Shown piece by piece: positions 54,185 through 64,000 of a DNA stretch of 64,000 nt (positions are counted from its first letter, which is position 1; each line of letters begins with the position of its first letter). Position numbers and translations under genes: made by a program. Location: assembly GCA_013339895.1 (NCBI GenBank), contig JABACO010000019.1, forward strand, positions 340,688 through 404,687. The letters are read 5' to 3'. This stretch comes from Ephydatia muelleri (lineage: Eukaryota > Porifera > Demospongiae > Spongillida > Spongillidae). The notes beneath the pieces were generated by a model. The model made no database searches and was not told the DNA's origin. It saw only the letters and a list, made by a program, of their open reading frames with translations.

Positions 54185-55740
54185 AGATGAAAGGGGGAGG
54201 TGGAGGAGGACCTCGTGTCTGGTGCATGCATTAATGCATATGAATGTAGAAGAGGCATGGGTTGCATTGTGTGCATATAAATGTGCAGATAATAGAGTTG
54301 GTGGTAATAGTTTGTAAAAAGTGTGCATGCTTGAGTTTTTGTTAACTTCCCTGTGAGTGGATTTTTGCTCTAGGCTTTGTTGTGTCCTATTACAGCTGCT
54401 CCTCATGAGACACTGCATGCAATGAATATAATGTGGTCATATTGTGTATGGATCAGCAGCTGGCATACTGACCTTGCTTCACATCCTTTTCATAGCTTCT
54501 CATATTTGAGATCTGCACACTTTCTTGCTTTCCTAGCAGCAGAATGTTCAGTGTACTGCTTAGTGTATGCTTATATGGCTGTGTACAGTATAGGGAAGAT
54601 TGGGTTGCAAAGTTCTTCTCCAAAAGTCATACTGCAATGAATACGAATAACTCTATAGACATCAATACTGGCTTACGGATATGTTTTGCTGAGTTTGTTT
54701 TAGCTATCTCAAGGCAGCAATTAATACTTCAAAGCTTCTCGAATTTGAGATCTGGTTTCCTGTATCCCTCCTTCATGCCAATATTCTGCAGAATGTTTGG
54801 TGTACTGCCTCTTCTCTCTTGCATATTTTTGCAGTAACTCCAGCCTGTGCTCAGCCATCATAATTTCTGCAGGAGCATCCCAACGATTGCTTGAAAAATA
54901 GTTTCGTTTGGAAGTTTATAAGTGCATTCTTTAATGCAATTACTTGCCTTTTTGGTGATCATTGTACCAAATAAATTATTGAATTGTGCCCTCATGAATT
55001 GTTATGTGTATGTAATTGTGTGTCAGTGTGATGTACATTGCATTATTTCAATAAAAATAAAAATTATAATAATAATAATAATAATTATTATTATTATTAT
55101 TATTTTAAAAACATTTGTACTGGCTTATAATTGAATACAACACAATTCCATACAATACAACAACTGTGTCCAATTGTGTTCACACATAAACTTGGTGCTT
55201 GGAAAGAAATGTCCTTTCAATCACAAAGTCTTGAGTCTAGGCGTGAGCATAGAGGCCAACTAAAAAGGTCTACTCAGAGCTCCTCTTAGAGGTTTTACTT
55301 AGCTTTGTCCGCCAGCTGGACCGAATGGCCTAGCATGTGACATGATGAGGTAGAAAGAAAGAAGAATGGTATGTACCAGTTATGCGGCAGTTCACAAGGA
55401 ATTCTGGAAGGAGAGGAGTGTGTGAATGGGGGGAGGGGGGAGGAAGGAAGCAAAGGAGGATACAGAGGATGGGCAGGAGTAATTTTTGTAACGTATAGAT
55501 CCAGAATGGCATGCAACATGCTAATGCATATACAAATATACACATAAACATATACACATACAACTGAATACATGCACACACATGCACACACATACACATG
55601 GACACATACACATACACTGTTAATTAGTGTGAATTTTCAGCAGGATCTGAAGACGTTATTATCCTTTCAGATCAAACCAGGCTACAGGAAGCAATGCCTT
55701 GTGATATATAGTCAGCACTGATCTAACAGCACAATGTGTA
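54185..55740. other. No clear gene; diverged direct repeats and an AAT/ATT palindromic microsatellite
   Basis: Two diverged copies of a TTTGAGATCTG ... AGAATGTT(C/T)(A/G)GTGTACTGC segment lie at about 54507-54570 and 54743-54812. (AAT)n running directly into (ATT)n at 55065-55105 makes a self-complementary microsatellite. No coding sequence I can support. Confidence 0.5.
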
Positions 55741-55744
55741 CATT

Positions 55745-56420
55745 GCTAATAAGCACCCTTCACCCACACTCCGTCACCACTGTACCCTCCACCCACCTTC
55801 CATCACCACTGCACCCTTCACACACACTCCGTTACCACTGTACCCTCCACCCACCCTCCATCACCACTGCACCCTTCACCCACACTCCGTCACCACTGTA
55901 CCCTCCACCCACCTTCCATCACCACTGCACCCTTCACACACACTCTGTCACCACTGTACCCTCCACCCACCCTCCATCACCACTGCACCCTTCACCCACA
56001 CTCCGTCACCACTGTACCCTCCACCCACCCTCCATCACCACTGCACCCTTCACACACACTCTGTCACCACTGTACCCTCCACCCACCCTCCATCACCACT
56101 GCACCCTTCACCCACACTCCGTCACCACTGTACCCTCCCCCACCCTCCATCACCACTGAACCCTCCACCCACCCTCCATCACCACTGTACCCTCCACCCA
56201 CCCTCCATCAACACTGTTCTCCACCCACCCACCATCACCAATTCCCTCTACCCACCCTGCACTCTCCACCCACCCTCTACCCTCCATCCACCCTCCATCA
56301 CACTATAATCTCCACCCGCCTTCCATCACCACTCCCTCTACCCACCCTGTACTCTCCACACACCCTCCATCACCACTGTACCCTCCGCCCACCCTTCATC
56401 ACCACTGTACCCTTTGATCA
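55745..56420. repeat. Minisatellite, CCACCC-rich
   Basis: About 20 copies of a ~28-30-bp half-unit (CACCCTCCATCACCACTGTA), organised at first as alternating pairs (CTCCACCCACC / CTTCACCCACACTCCGT) and decaying toward the right. The Pro/Thr/His-rich frames over it are artefacts. Confidence 0.9.
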
Positions 56421-57730
56421 CCAAATGTACCCTCCATCAACAACTGTCTGCATCTAAATTAACCTAATTGTATCAAGTACTACTATTAAGCTTGTGCAAG
56501 CAAACATACCTTGAAATGCAGTAAAGCTTTACCATTGACTCTGTAAGTCCTTATCAGCTAGCTTGAGCCAAAGGTTTGTAGTAACGCATTTAGGTTAGAT
56601 ATAACAAGGCCTGCTGTCCTCAAGTTACTAGTATTCTGCAGTTAGGAAGAAGAGCAGAGCAAATATTTAGCTTTGTCCTGAGTGGTATATATACACTGTA
56701 ATAGTTCTTCAGATGTACTACAGTACGGGAAATTGTAAAGCGACCTCTTCACGCGCGCGAAACGGTTTATAAGGCCACACCCACTGGCTAGCTCGACTGC
56801 TAATCATCTTACCGAATCGTTTACAAAGGAATGGTTCATACAGCAAAAATATGGCGTATAAAACACCACGCATCTTGGTTATGTCGACGTCACACCGACG
56901 AGACACCGTTCCACCCAGCTAGCTATGTCGATGCGGATCAGCTATAAATAAATATTAATTTTTGCGCACGTCACGTCCTGACTATAGCTCGACCCAAAAC
57001 TTTAGTTGGCCTAGCTAGTGGCTCGAGGAGTGGACAGTATATTATCAATCCAAGATACAGCGCTATAGCCTAGAACTGCGTCATTTGTACGGTTGTACAC
57101 AAGTTGCAACGCGATGTCGCTTTACTGAAGCTAGCTATCGATTCATGCATGTTGGTCTGATCACAGCTAGTACAACTACAGTCCAGAGTGTGTCATGTTC
57201 GCATGCGCGCCTCGTACGCCCTACGTTTACTCCTGATGGTGCTTGGTGCCATTCCAGGCAGAAACCGCCATGCAACAGTGACGTAGCATGAATGACATCA
57301 TACATTTGTCCACATTTTACAGTGGGGTGCACAAAATTGCCTGAGGAAACTTTTGCGTAGGGGGCAAAATTATACTAATTGTGCCTAAAAATGTCTAGGT
57401 GGTTCAGGTTTTATAAACCACTCGGTAGACTTGAACTTTCGGTCTGCGTGATTGGAAAAAAATTGAAGAAACATAACAATTTCATGTTCCACGTACTAAG
57501 GTATGTAGAGAACACAAAACGGTGTAGGGAAATAGCAGTGAGCATATTTTAACGAAGACCAGAACACAAAAACGATGGGATATCTTCACCTGTATCATAA
57601 TCCGTTTGGTAGACTTAACATTTATGTTACGTTTAAGAACGGTGAGCGTTGGAAGACATTTCTTCGTTCAATTAATTTTAAACGCGTAACGCGGGTATTC
57701 AATTATTCAAGTCCGCAATTGCTGGACATG
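56421..57730. other. No gene seen
   Basis: Unique sequence with local CpG and GCGCGC-rich spots near 56750 and 57200. I recognise no coding exon, RNA gene or element end. Confidence 0.4.
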
Positions 57731-58658
57731 TCTAATGGATAAATTTTATCTAGAATTGTTATCGAACCGTGTCGAAGTATTCATCATCGGAAAGTTGTCT
57801 TAAAATCGAGCTTTTGAGACGTAATACTGATCCGGAGGTAGCTGAGATCAGGTTACTAAGAGAAGGCTAAGCGAGGTGAACAGGCAGTTACAGTTGTGAG
57901 TTGTAGTGCATGTGGATGCATACAGCACAACTTATACTATTTGCTCTCTAAAGGTTGTTACACAATCCAGCTATGAGAAGACATACACCTTGTCCGTCCA
58001 AACAGGCAATTGCGAAGTCTTTAGGTCGCAGTTCACACAAGGCCTTGTTTCGGCATGTTACGCACCATTGCCTCATATACGCTGTATTGCCATTTGCATA
58101 TGATGAGCTATTAATCAAAGTTCTAAGTTGGTACAGAGTTCCTATTACATCAGGAGAGGAGCTTGTCTTGTACAGATGTGACCACACCATCTGCAACAAA
58201 AGTGTGAATTAAACTCACATAATCAACTCAATCTTGCTATCCTGCAGGTGCCTGATTGTCACCTGACAGTCTGACCTTCATCTTTGTGTGCTAGTCCTCC
58301 AAAACAGGAATGAATGCATCCTTCCATTATCTGCACTTGTCTGAAGCATTGATTTAAGGTCGCAATGGTGTGTAACATGCCGAAACAAGGCCTTGTGTAA
58401 ACTGCGACCTATGGGCTTGTTTGGACGGAGACAAGGTGTATATCTTCTCATAGCTGGATTGTGTAACAACCTTAGGAGAGCAAATACAACTTTAACTGCC
58501 TGTTCACCTCGCTTAGCCTTTCTCTTAGTAACCCTGATCTCAGCTACCTCCGGATTAGTATTACGTCTCAAAAGCTCGATTTTAAGACAACTTTCCGATG
58601 ATGAATACTTCGACACGGTTCGATAACAACTGATTCTAGATAAAATTTATCCATTAGA
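57731..58658. repeat. Large imperfect inverted repeat (fold-back)
   Basis: Left arm 57731-58070 and right arm 58363-58658, about 90% alike by eye, around a ~290-bp unique spacer. The left arm carries a ~39-bp stretch (near 57905-57945) missing from the right. Both arms encode the same short peptide outward-in: SKYSSSESCLKIELLRRNT(D/N), then PEVAEIR. In the right arm (minus, 58616-58278) it stays open for 112 codons; in the left arm a 1-nt loss in AAGAGAAAGG stops it. The peptide is unknown to me. Confidence 0.8.
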
Positions 58659-59283
58659 AAACTCCTGCACTGCTCTTTGATCATCCCAGCATAACCATCC
58701 TTTAGCCAGAGTCACCAACGTGTCGGTGCATGCAACAGTCAACGAAGTCCAAGCAGCATTCTTGTTCTTCGCTCTAAGGCAGGACTCGAACATACTTTGC
58801 AGTGGTTCATCCCGATTGACATCCGGTAATTGATTCGTAATGACATTAAAGTTACGTCGCGAGTATTACGTAAGGCTATATTTAGAAGAAACAGCGTCCA
58901 GGACGCTGGAACAAAAGTCTTTGACGAGTCCACCTGTCGTAGTGTAAGCAATAAAGCTTACGTCATGGATGGTGGGTCTGGGTACGAGACTATGGCTATC
59001 ATGGCTGTTCTTAGTAAGCATGCAGCTTCAGCCGATAACGCCGGCAGTGGCGGGGGACGAAATAGCGTCTCTGCCGGGATGGGACGGCCCCCTGCCCACC
59101 AAGCAGTACAGTGGCTACATCGAGATCGATGCAACGACGGGGAAGTACCTCCATTACTAGTGAGTTGAGTGTCTCCAGAATCGACGTGCAGTGCAGCAGG
59201 TGAAGGGTGCTGCGATGCGTCCGATACACCCACACACCCCCCCCCACACACACACACACACGCACACGCACACGCACACATAC

Positions 59284-60243
59284 CAGCGGCGACGGAAGGA
59301 ATTAAAAAGTGTAGCCGCCATTATGAAGATCAATAATATGAATATAATTAATAATATGAATATCATCACACAGGTGAGTTTGCACTGTAGTGCACATCAG
59401 TCATTGTAACTAAACTTTCCAAACAAGGTAAGCCTATGCTCTGAACCAAAAATAAAGTCGTTAAACCAATATTGATCAAATTGAGGCTTTCGGTATATTG
59501 CTATGCAGCATTGCATTATTTAACCACACTTGTGTCATAGTACTTCGTAAAAAGGTTTTAATTCTTCGCAGCGTGCTGAAACAACGTTCGCTTTGATTCA
59601 GTTTCGTCATCATGCCCTCTTAGGGGCAACCTTTACCTTGCTAAAAATCTCATATTTGAAAGGATTTTAAGAAAACACTGCCGCCTCTCTTTGCATGCTA
59701 CTTGGTGTTGCAAGGAGAGGCTGGAAGCAATATCTGGTGTAGTTGATGGCAAAATGATGACCTTTAGACATGGTTCCTTATGACATATCGTAGCATCGTG
59801 TATCGGAAATTTCTTCGTAGCGACCTTCCAATTGCTAAAACCTCTTGATATGAACGCATTAGAAGACCACAAAAGCTTCTTTTCTGATCTTGCTAAGAGG
59901 CAAGTATGACATATACACTGTCATTTTCTTCACAATAGGTCAAACCAAGAGGGCTGAAAGCTTCTTTTGGCTACATTGGTCTTACCATATTCCTGTTTTG
60001 GAAATGGAAACCCTCTAGGTTGATGTGGTTTATCAGGAATACAACTTGCAATCGCTGAACTTGAAGCCATTTTCTTAAGAGATACAGTAGCAGCTGTAAG
60101 CTGAAATGATTATCACTCATAGTGTTTATATACCTCCTGCTCAACAGCGATTTAACTGCTATGAAAATTAATGACATCATGAATAACTAATAATCAGTAC
60201 AAAAAGTGGAGCCGCCACGGCGGCCACGGTTCCGTCGCCGCTG
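59284..60243 (-). mobile_element. hAT (ZMYM1-like) remnant in the partial carboxypeptidase copy
   Basis: 960 bp with 14-bp inverted ends CAGCGGCGACGGAA, lying inside the CA microsatellite of intron 1. On minus, 59872-59633 encodes WSSNAFISRGFSNWKVATKK, then ATICHKE, ending ILSNMRFLAR: the TTF-type zinc-finger region of ZMYM1-like hAT transposases. The rest of the transposase is missing. A target duplication cannot be judged because both flanks are CA repeats. Confidence 0.75.
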
Positions 60244-60457
60244 TCACACACACACACACGCACACGCGCACGCGCACACGCACACGCACACGCACACGCA
60301 CACGCACACGCACACGCACACGCACACGCACACGCACACGCACACGCACACGCACACGCACACGCACACGCACACGCACACGCACACGCACACGCACACG
60401 CACACGCACACGCACACGCACACGCACACGCACACGCACACGCACACATACACACAC
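60244..60457. repeat. CACACG microsatellite
   Basis: About 35 copies of CACACG flanked by CA repeats, the remainder of the intron 1 microsatellite of the partial carboxypeptidase copy. Its left part is at 59228-59282. 60600-61600 has no gene I can support. Confidence 0.95.
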
Positions 60458-61649
60458 CAGGTTTGTGCAGAGCGCCAGTAATCCGGAGACTGACCCAGTG
60501 GTCATGTGGATGGTACGTTTGTGCATGCCCTCTGTCGCATAGATCGTAGGCCTGTAGGCTAGTACACCATACAATCTATGATCCCTCATTATGCTTTTAA
60601 TTGATTAACGCGGAAACTGAGAACAAGCACATTCGTAATTTGTATGGGATAACAGAAGTTGACAATTCTCTACTCGAATTGGATTTGGATTTGCATCGGT
60701 ATGTATAATTTTAAATCCATTAGAAGCCCTCCATACCTTTCTGCTTGGGGCATGCAAGTACTTTTTGAGGGACGTTATGGGGCGTCTATCATTTGAGATA
60801 GCTGCACGTATAACAGAATTTAACTTCTCTGGGTTTAGCCACAGGTTGTCATGTGATATAAGTCGCTACTACCGTTCTTTTGTGAGAAGAGATTTTAAAG
60901 TAGTAGCACAGCTATCACTTTTTGTTCTTGCCCATACCTGACTGCTTCAGAAACAGAAGTGTGGTTTGCATTGTCCAAGGTATATAATTTTTAATAGTAC
61001 ATTTACATATTTGAGTACACACTTGATCACACAGCTATTCAAATTGATATACTGTGACAAACTCTACCTTGAGAGGATTAATGAGTGTCGAGATGCTTGC
61101 TGCTCATTTGTGCAACTGTGCAACGCAATTGTCCTAGTCACAGGAAAAAGCCTAAGCTACATCTGCTGATGCATCTTCCAGAGTACATTGAATTATTTGG
61201 ACATCCATCATCATACAACACAGAAAGGCCGGTGAGGCACTAGTCCACCAAATGCTAATATTCTTAATTGCAGGTGTGAGACTTACAATTTGTTAATCCA
61301 AAGCCAGAACATATATGGTAATAAGATGGCTCCTATAGCAAGGACATTGCACACAGTTTTGCTGTACTAAACAGTATCTACTTTACATATTCTGGAGGCA
61401 TGATCAACTCTGAGAGGTACATGTATGCACACAGTTGTAACCTTATCAGTTATGAATACAAGTGTTGTGGACACATGTTCTTGATGCAGATGCAGTGATG
61501 ACCTAGTAAAGCTTTTTAGCTCTACAACGGTGCAAACATTTCTTAATGGTGAAACAATGCGCAGCTGTTCAGGCAAGGAAATCTATAAACATGGAACTCT
61601 TCGTAAGGTATATGTATACATTTATGTATGCATGCATGCAGCATGTATG

Positions 61650-62418
61650 TATATGTATGTATGTGTGTATGTGTGTATGTGTGTATGTGTGTATGTGTGT
61701 ATGTGTGTATGTGTGTATGTGTGTATGTGTGTATGTGTGTATGTGTGTATGTGTGTATGTGTGTATGTGTGTATGTGTGTATGTGTGTATGTGTGTATGT
61801 GTGTATGTGTGTATGTGTGTATGTGTGTATGTGTGTATGTGTGTATGTGTGTATGTGTGTATGTGTGTATGTGTGTATGTGTGTATGTGTGTATGTGTAT
61901 GTGTGTATGTATGTATGTATGTATGTATGCATGTATGTATGTATGCATGTATGTATGTATGCATGTATGTATGTATGCATGTATGTATGTGTGTATGTGT
62001 GTATGTGTGTATGTGTGTATGCGTGTATGTATGTATGCGTGTATGTATGTATGCGTGTATGTATGTATGTATGTATGTATGTATGTATGTATGTATGTAT
62101 GTATGTATGTATGTATGTATGTATGTATGTATGTATGTATGTATGTATGTATGTATGTATGTATGTATGTATGTATGTATGTATGTATGTATGTATGTAT
62201 GTATGTATGTATGTATGTATGTATGTATGTATGTATGTATGTATGTATGTATGTATGTATGTATGTATGTATGTATGTATGTATGTATGTATGTATGTAT
62301 GTATGTATGTATGTATGTATGTATGTATGTATGTATGTATGTATGTATGTATGTATGTATGTATGTATGTATGTATGTATGTATGTATGTATGTATGTAT
62401 GTATGTATGTATGTATGT
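61650..62418. repeat. ATGTGTGT then ATGT microsatellite
   Basis: About 250 bp with 8-bp period (GTATGTGT), a mixed zone with ATGC variants (61905-62050), then about 370 bp of pure (ATGT)n to 62418. Reading frames through it are artefacts. Confidence 0.95.
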
Positions 62419-62425
62419 CATGTCT

Positions 62426-63176
62426 TAGACAGGCTTTAAATGTTAATCCTTTCCATCATATTCCTGACACTACTGTTCTTGTAAGATCTCACCTCCAACA
62501 TGCCTATACACTTATTTCCATGGCTAGACTACGATGGCTTGGTCATGTATATAGAATGGAGGATAACAGACTCCCAAAACAAATTCTATTTGGGGAAATT
62601 GCATCTGCAAAGCGCCCACAACACAAACCGAAACTTAGATGGAGGGATTGTGTTTCTAAAGATCTATCCTTGTTTGGCATATCCAGCAACTGGCGCACCA
62701 TTGCAGTATTGAGGTCAAAATGGAGAACCTCACTTTTTAGCGGTGCAGCCTTAGTGGAAGAAAATCTTCATGAGAAGGCTAGGACGTTACGAGACTGCCA
62801 CAAGGGTGCATCTTCCCTCCCAAACAACAACTATTGTCTTATTTGCAATAAACATTTCACTAGTGAGAAATATCTGAAAAGCCATAACACACAAAAACAT
62901 GGTCAGTGCGCAAAATCTCCCCACTCGCCAAATGACTTCTCATGCCCTTTCCCTCTATGTTCCTTTACCTCCAAATCTCAAAAAGGCATTAAGATACATC
63001 AACACCACAAACACAAGAGCCAATCTGATGAACCGTCTCCAAATGATTGTGAACTTTCTGTGTCGTGCCCAGCTACGAATTGCCAGTTCAAGTCTACTTG
63101 CATTAAGGGAGTTAAAATACATCTTCGCAAAACACATCACTGGTCCAAATTAGATGTTGATGTTGTAGAACTTTGA
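62426..63176 (+). pseudogene. LINE ORF2 C-terminal part with zinc fingers
   Basis: The frame coming out of the ATGT repeat encodes the C-terminus of a non-LTR retrotransposon polyprotein. RLRWLGHVYRMEDNRLPKQI and RPQHKPKLRWRDCVSKDL are typical of the post-RT region of many animal LINEs. Three Cys/His fingers follow: CLICNKHFTSEKYLKSHNTQ-KH, CPFPLCSFTSKSQKGIKIHQ-HH-KH, CPATNCQFKSTCIKGVKIHL-KTH. A proper stop is at 63176. The 5' part is missing. The element ends at another ATGT repeat (63276-63325), the kind of simple-repeat 3' tail some LINE clades have. Confidence 0.8.
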
Positions 63177-63295
63177 GTGTTAGCTTGATGACTTGTTTGT
63201 TTCCGAACTGTGTCTGGTCTCTTCCTCCAAACGTGTTATACCTGTATAATGCGATGGCATATTATTATTATTATGTATGTATGTATGTATGTATG

Positions 63296-63326
<31 letters not shown>

Positions 63327-63327
<1 letters not shown>

Positions 63328-63460
63328 AAAGGAGATCTACATCATTGTGGAAATTGGAGGGGCATTTCTCTCCTTAGTGTCCCGGGAAAAGTGATTGCCC
63401 GCATTATTGCCAATCGCATAACTGCTCTGTCGAAAAGGTTTGAAGTCACAGGACAGTTTT
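63327..63460 (+). pseudogene. LINE reverse transcriptase fragment
   Basis: Right after the ATGT repeat the frame reads KKGDLHHCGNWRGISLLSVP and then GKVIARIIANRI, the conserved RT block before motif A in animal LINEs. It is cut off at the palindrome starting at 63453. In a full element this block lies upstream of the C-terminal part found here at 62426-63176, so the order is scrambled: two insertions or a rearrangement. Confidence 0.8.
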
Positions 63461-63713
63461 TGAAGATCAGCGATTCTACCAACCGCTTCAAAAATAGAAA
63501 TACATCCGCAGGGTCCTTTCGGGGTCAGGTAAAAGTATAACACATTGAGTAGTACCTTATTTGGTATGTAACCGCTAATACCTGATATTAGCGGTTACAT
63601 ACCAAATAAGGTACTACTCAATGTGTTATACTTTTACCTGACCCCGAAAGGACCCTGCGGATGTATTTCTATTTTTGAAGCGGTTGGTAGAATCGCTGAT
63701 CTTCAAAAACTGT
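63453..63713. repeat. Near-perfect palindrome, 128-bp arms
   Basis: Arms 63453-63580 and 63586-63713 around the 5-nt spacer CCTGA. The complementarity appears complete over the arms, and the same peptide frame (MLYFYLTPKGPCGCISIFEA) is read outward on both strands. The right arm continues into the dispersed repeat also found at 1988-2370. Confidence 0.9.
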
Positions 63714-63905
63714 TCCTAGCTCGAGACGACGACCAAGGAAATTATTGGCTGGGCACGAGAAACTGGCACGCGTATCTTTTCTCTAAGCGCACAGTTTTGA
63801 CACTTGTGGCATGGAAACAACGTAAAACTGTAGTTTTCGTTTGATCACGACAAAGAGATAAGCGATCCTTCATTCATTCTGCATCAATTTTATATTTGCT
63901 GACCG
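63586..63905 (+). repeat. Dispersed repeat, second copy (see 1988-2370)
   Basis: Collinear with the copy at the start of the window, down to CAAAGAGATAAGCGATCC and GCATC.AT.TTATAT blocks near 63855-63895. No recognised protein. 63906-64000 shows no feature. Confidence 0.6.
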
Positions 63906-64000
63906 ACAATGGGTTGGAAACAACTCCGTATTCTAAATAAACCGGGATAACCATCGCATTACGTTATAGCATGTATACAAAGGCCAAGCCCTGCGTTGTA

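Larger units (their letters stand above)
58969..60512 (+). pseudogene. Partial inverted copy of carboxypeptidase A (exons 1-2 only)
   Basis: 58969-59157 matches exon 1 (LPGWDGPLPTKQYSGYIEID) and 60461-60512 matches exon 2 (FVQSASNPETDPVVMWM) of copy A, on the opposite strand. Homology begins inside the palindromic MITE arm (58973) and stops in intron 2 (about 60594, equal to copy A 9188). No exon 3 follows. About 45 bp around the old start codon are lost, but an ATG at 58969 runs through the MITE arm into the frame, giving MVGLGTRLWLSWLFLVSMQL. The last base of exon 1 is A instead of G, so the junction codon TGG becomes TAG. A hAT remnant sits in intron 1. Broken. Confidence 0.85.

Noticed and set aside
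55734..56308. Pro/Thr/His-rich secreted-looking protein of up to 190 residues
   Set aside because: Open in several frames at once and entirely made of the CCACCC minisatellite.
59284..60243. Target duplication for the hAT remnant
   Set aside because: Both flanks are CA-type repeats, so any short match is meaningless.
61530..63176. 548-codon open frame of Tyr/Val/Cys/Met repeats leading into zinc fingers
   Set aside because: The first ~300 codons are the ATGT microsatellite read as protein; only the part after 62426 is a real (LINE) coding remnant.

Overview
This is nuclear DNA from an invertebrate animal. Genes are split by GT-AG introns, some only about 50 bp long. The host genes (F-box, ATE1-like, Tpt1/TRPT1-like, secreted serine carboxypeptidases, chromodomain) are metazoan or pan-eukaryotic. 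The rest is microsatellite, minisatellite, satellite and transposable-element DNA of types I associate with sponge and cnidarian genomes. A sponge is my best guess, but nothing here fixes the species. There is no bacterial operon structure, CRISPR array or phage.

Layout. 0-2.4 kb: decayed reverse transcriptase, the tail of a hAT transposase, and one copy of a dispersed repeat whose other copy lies at the far end of the window. 3.2-4.7 kb: F-box gene (+). 5.3-17.4 kb: two intact tandem serine carboxypeptidase genes (-), each resolved into 15 exons of matching size, with introns full of CA/GT, CACG, 20-, 24-, 28- and 33-bp tandem repeats. 17.6-19.2 kb: a hAT-type element with a perfect 8-bp target duplication, carrying a second hAT element inside it. 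19.7-23.9 kb: a long gene joining a helical (armadillo-like) region to an arginyl-tRNA-protein transferase (ATE1) domain (+). It converges on a six-exon tRNA 2'-phosphotransferase gene at 25.0-27.2 kb (-).

27.6-47.2 kb is a block of DNA transposons. It holds a decayed gene whose N-terminus resembles the N-terminal region of RAG1 (RING included) joined to a divergent transposase-like core; a small CACAGGG-ended MITE; a Merlin (IS1016-like) element; a CACTA/EnSpm element with 3-bp target duplication, itself hit by a LINE; and, only 44 bp further on, a 4.8-kb element with ~130-bp terminal inverted repeats and a 9-bp target duplication. That last element carries a DUF6589-type gene facing a RecQ-type helicase gene. 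Most of these coding regions have frameshifts or stops even where the element ends are almost perfect.

47.8-51.6 kb: a satellite of ~63-bp monomers with a ~318-bp higher-order repeat. 52.9-53.5 kb: a small three-exon chromodomain gene. 54-58.7 kb: a possible exon, a minisatellite and a large imperfect inverted repeat. 58.97-60.6 kb: an inverted, broken partial copy of the carboxypeptidase gene (exons 1-2) with a hAT remnant in its intron. 61.6-64 kb: long ATGT microsatellites, two LINE pieces and a 128-bp-arm palindrome.

Host genes likely to work: F-box, both carboxypeptidases, ARM-ATE1, TRPT1 and the chromodomain gene. All exon boundaries were read by eye from splice consensus and frame continuity; no transcript data were available.
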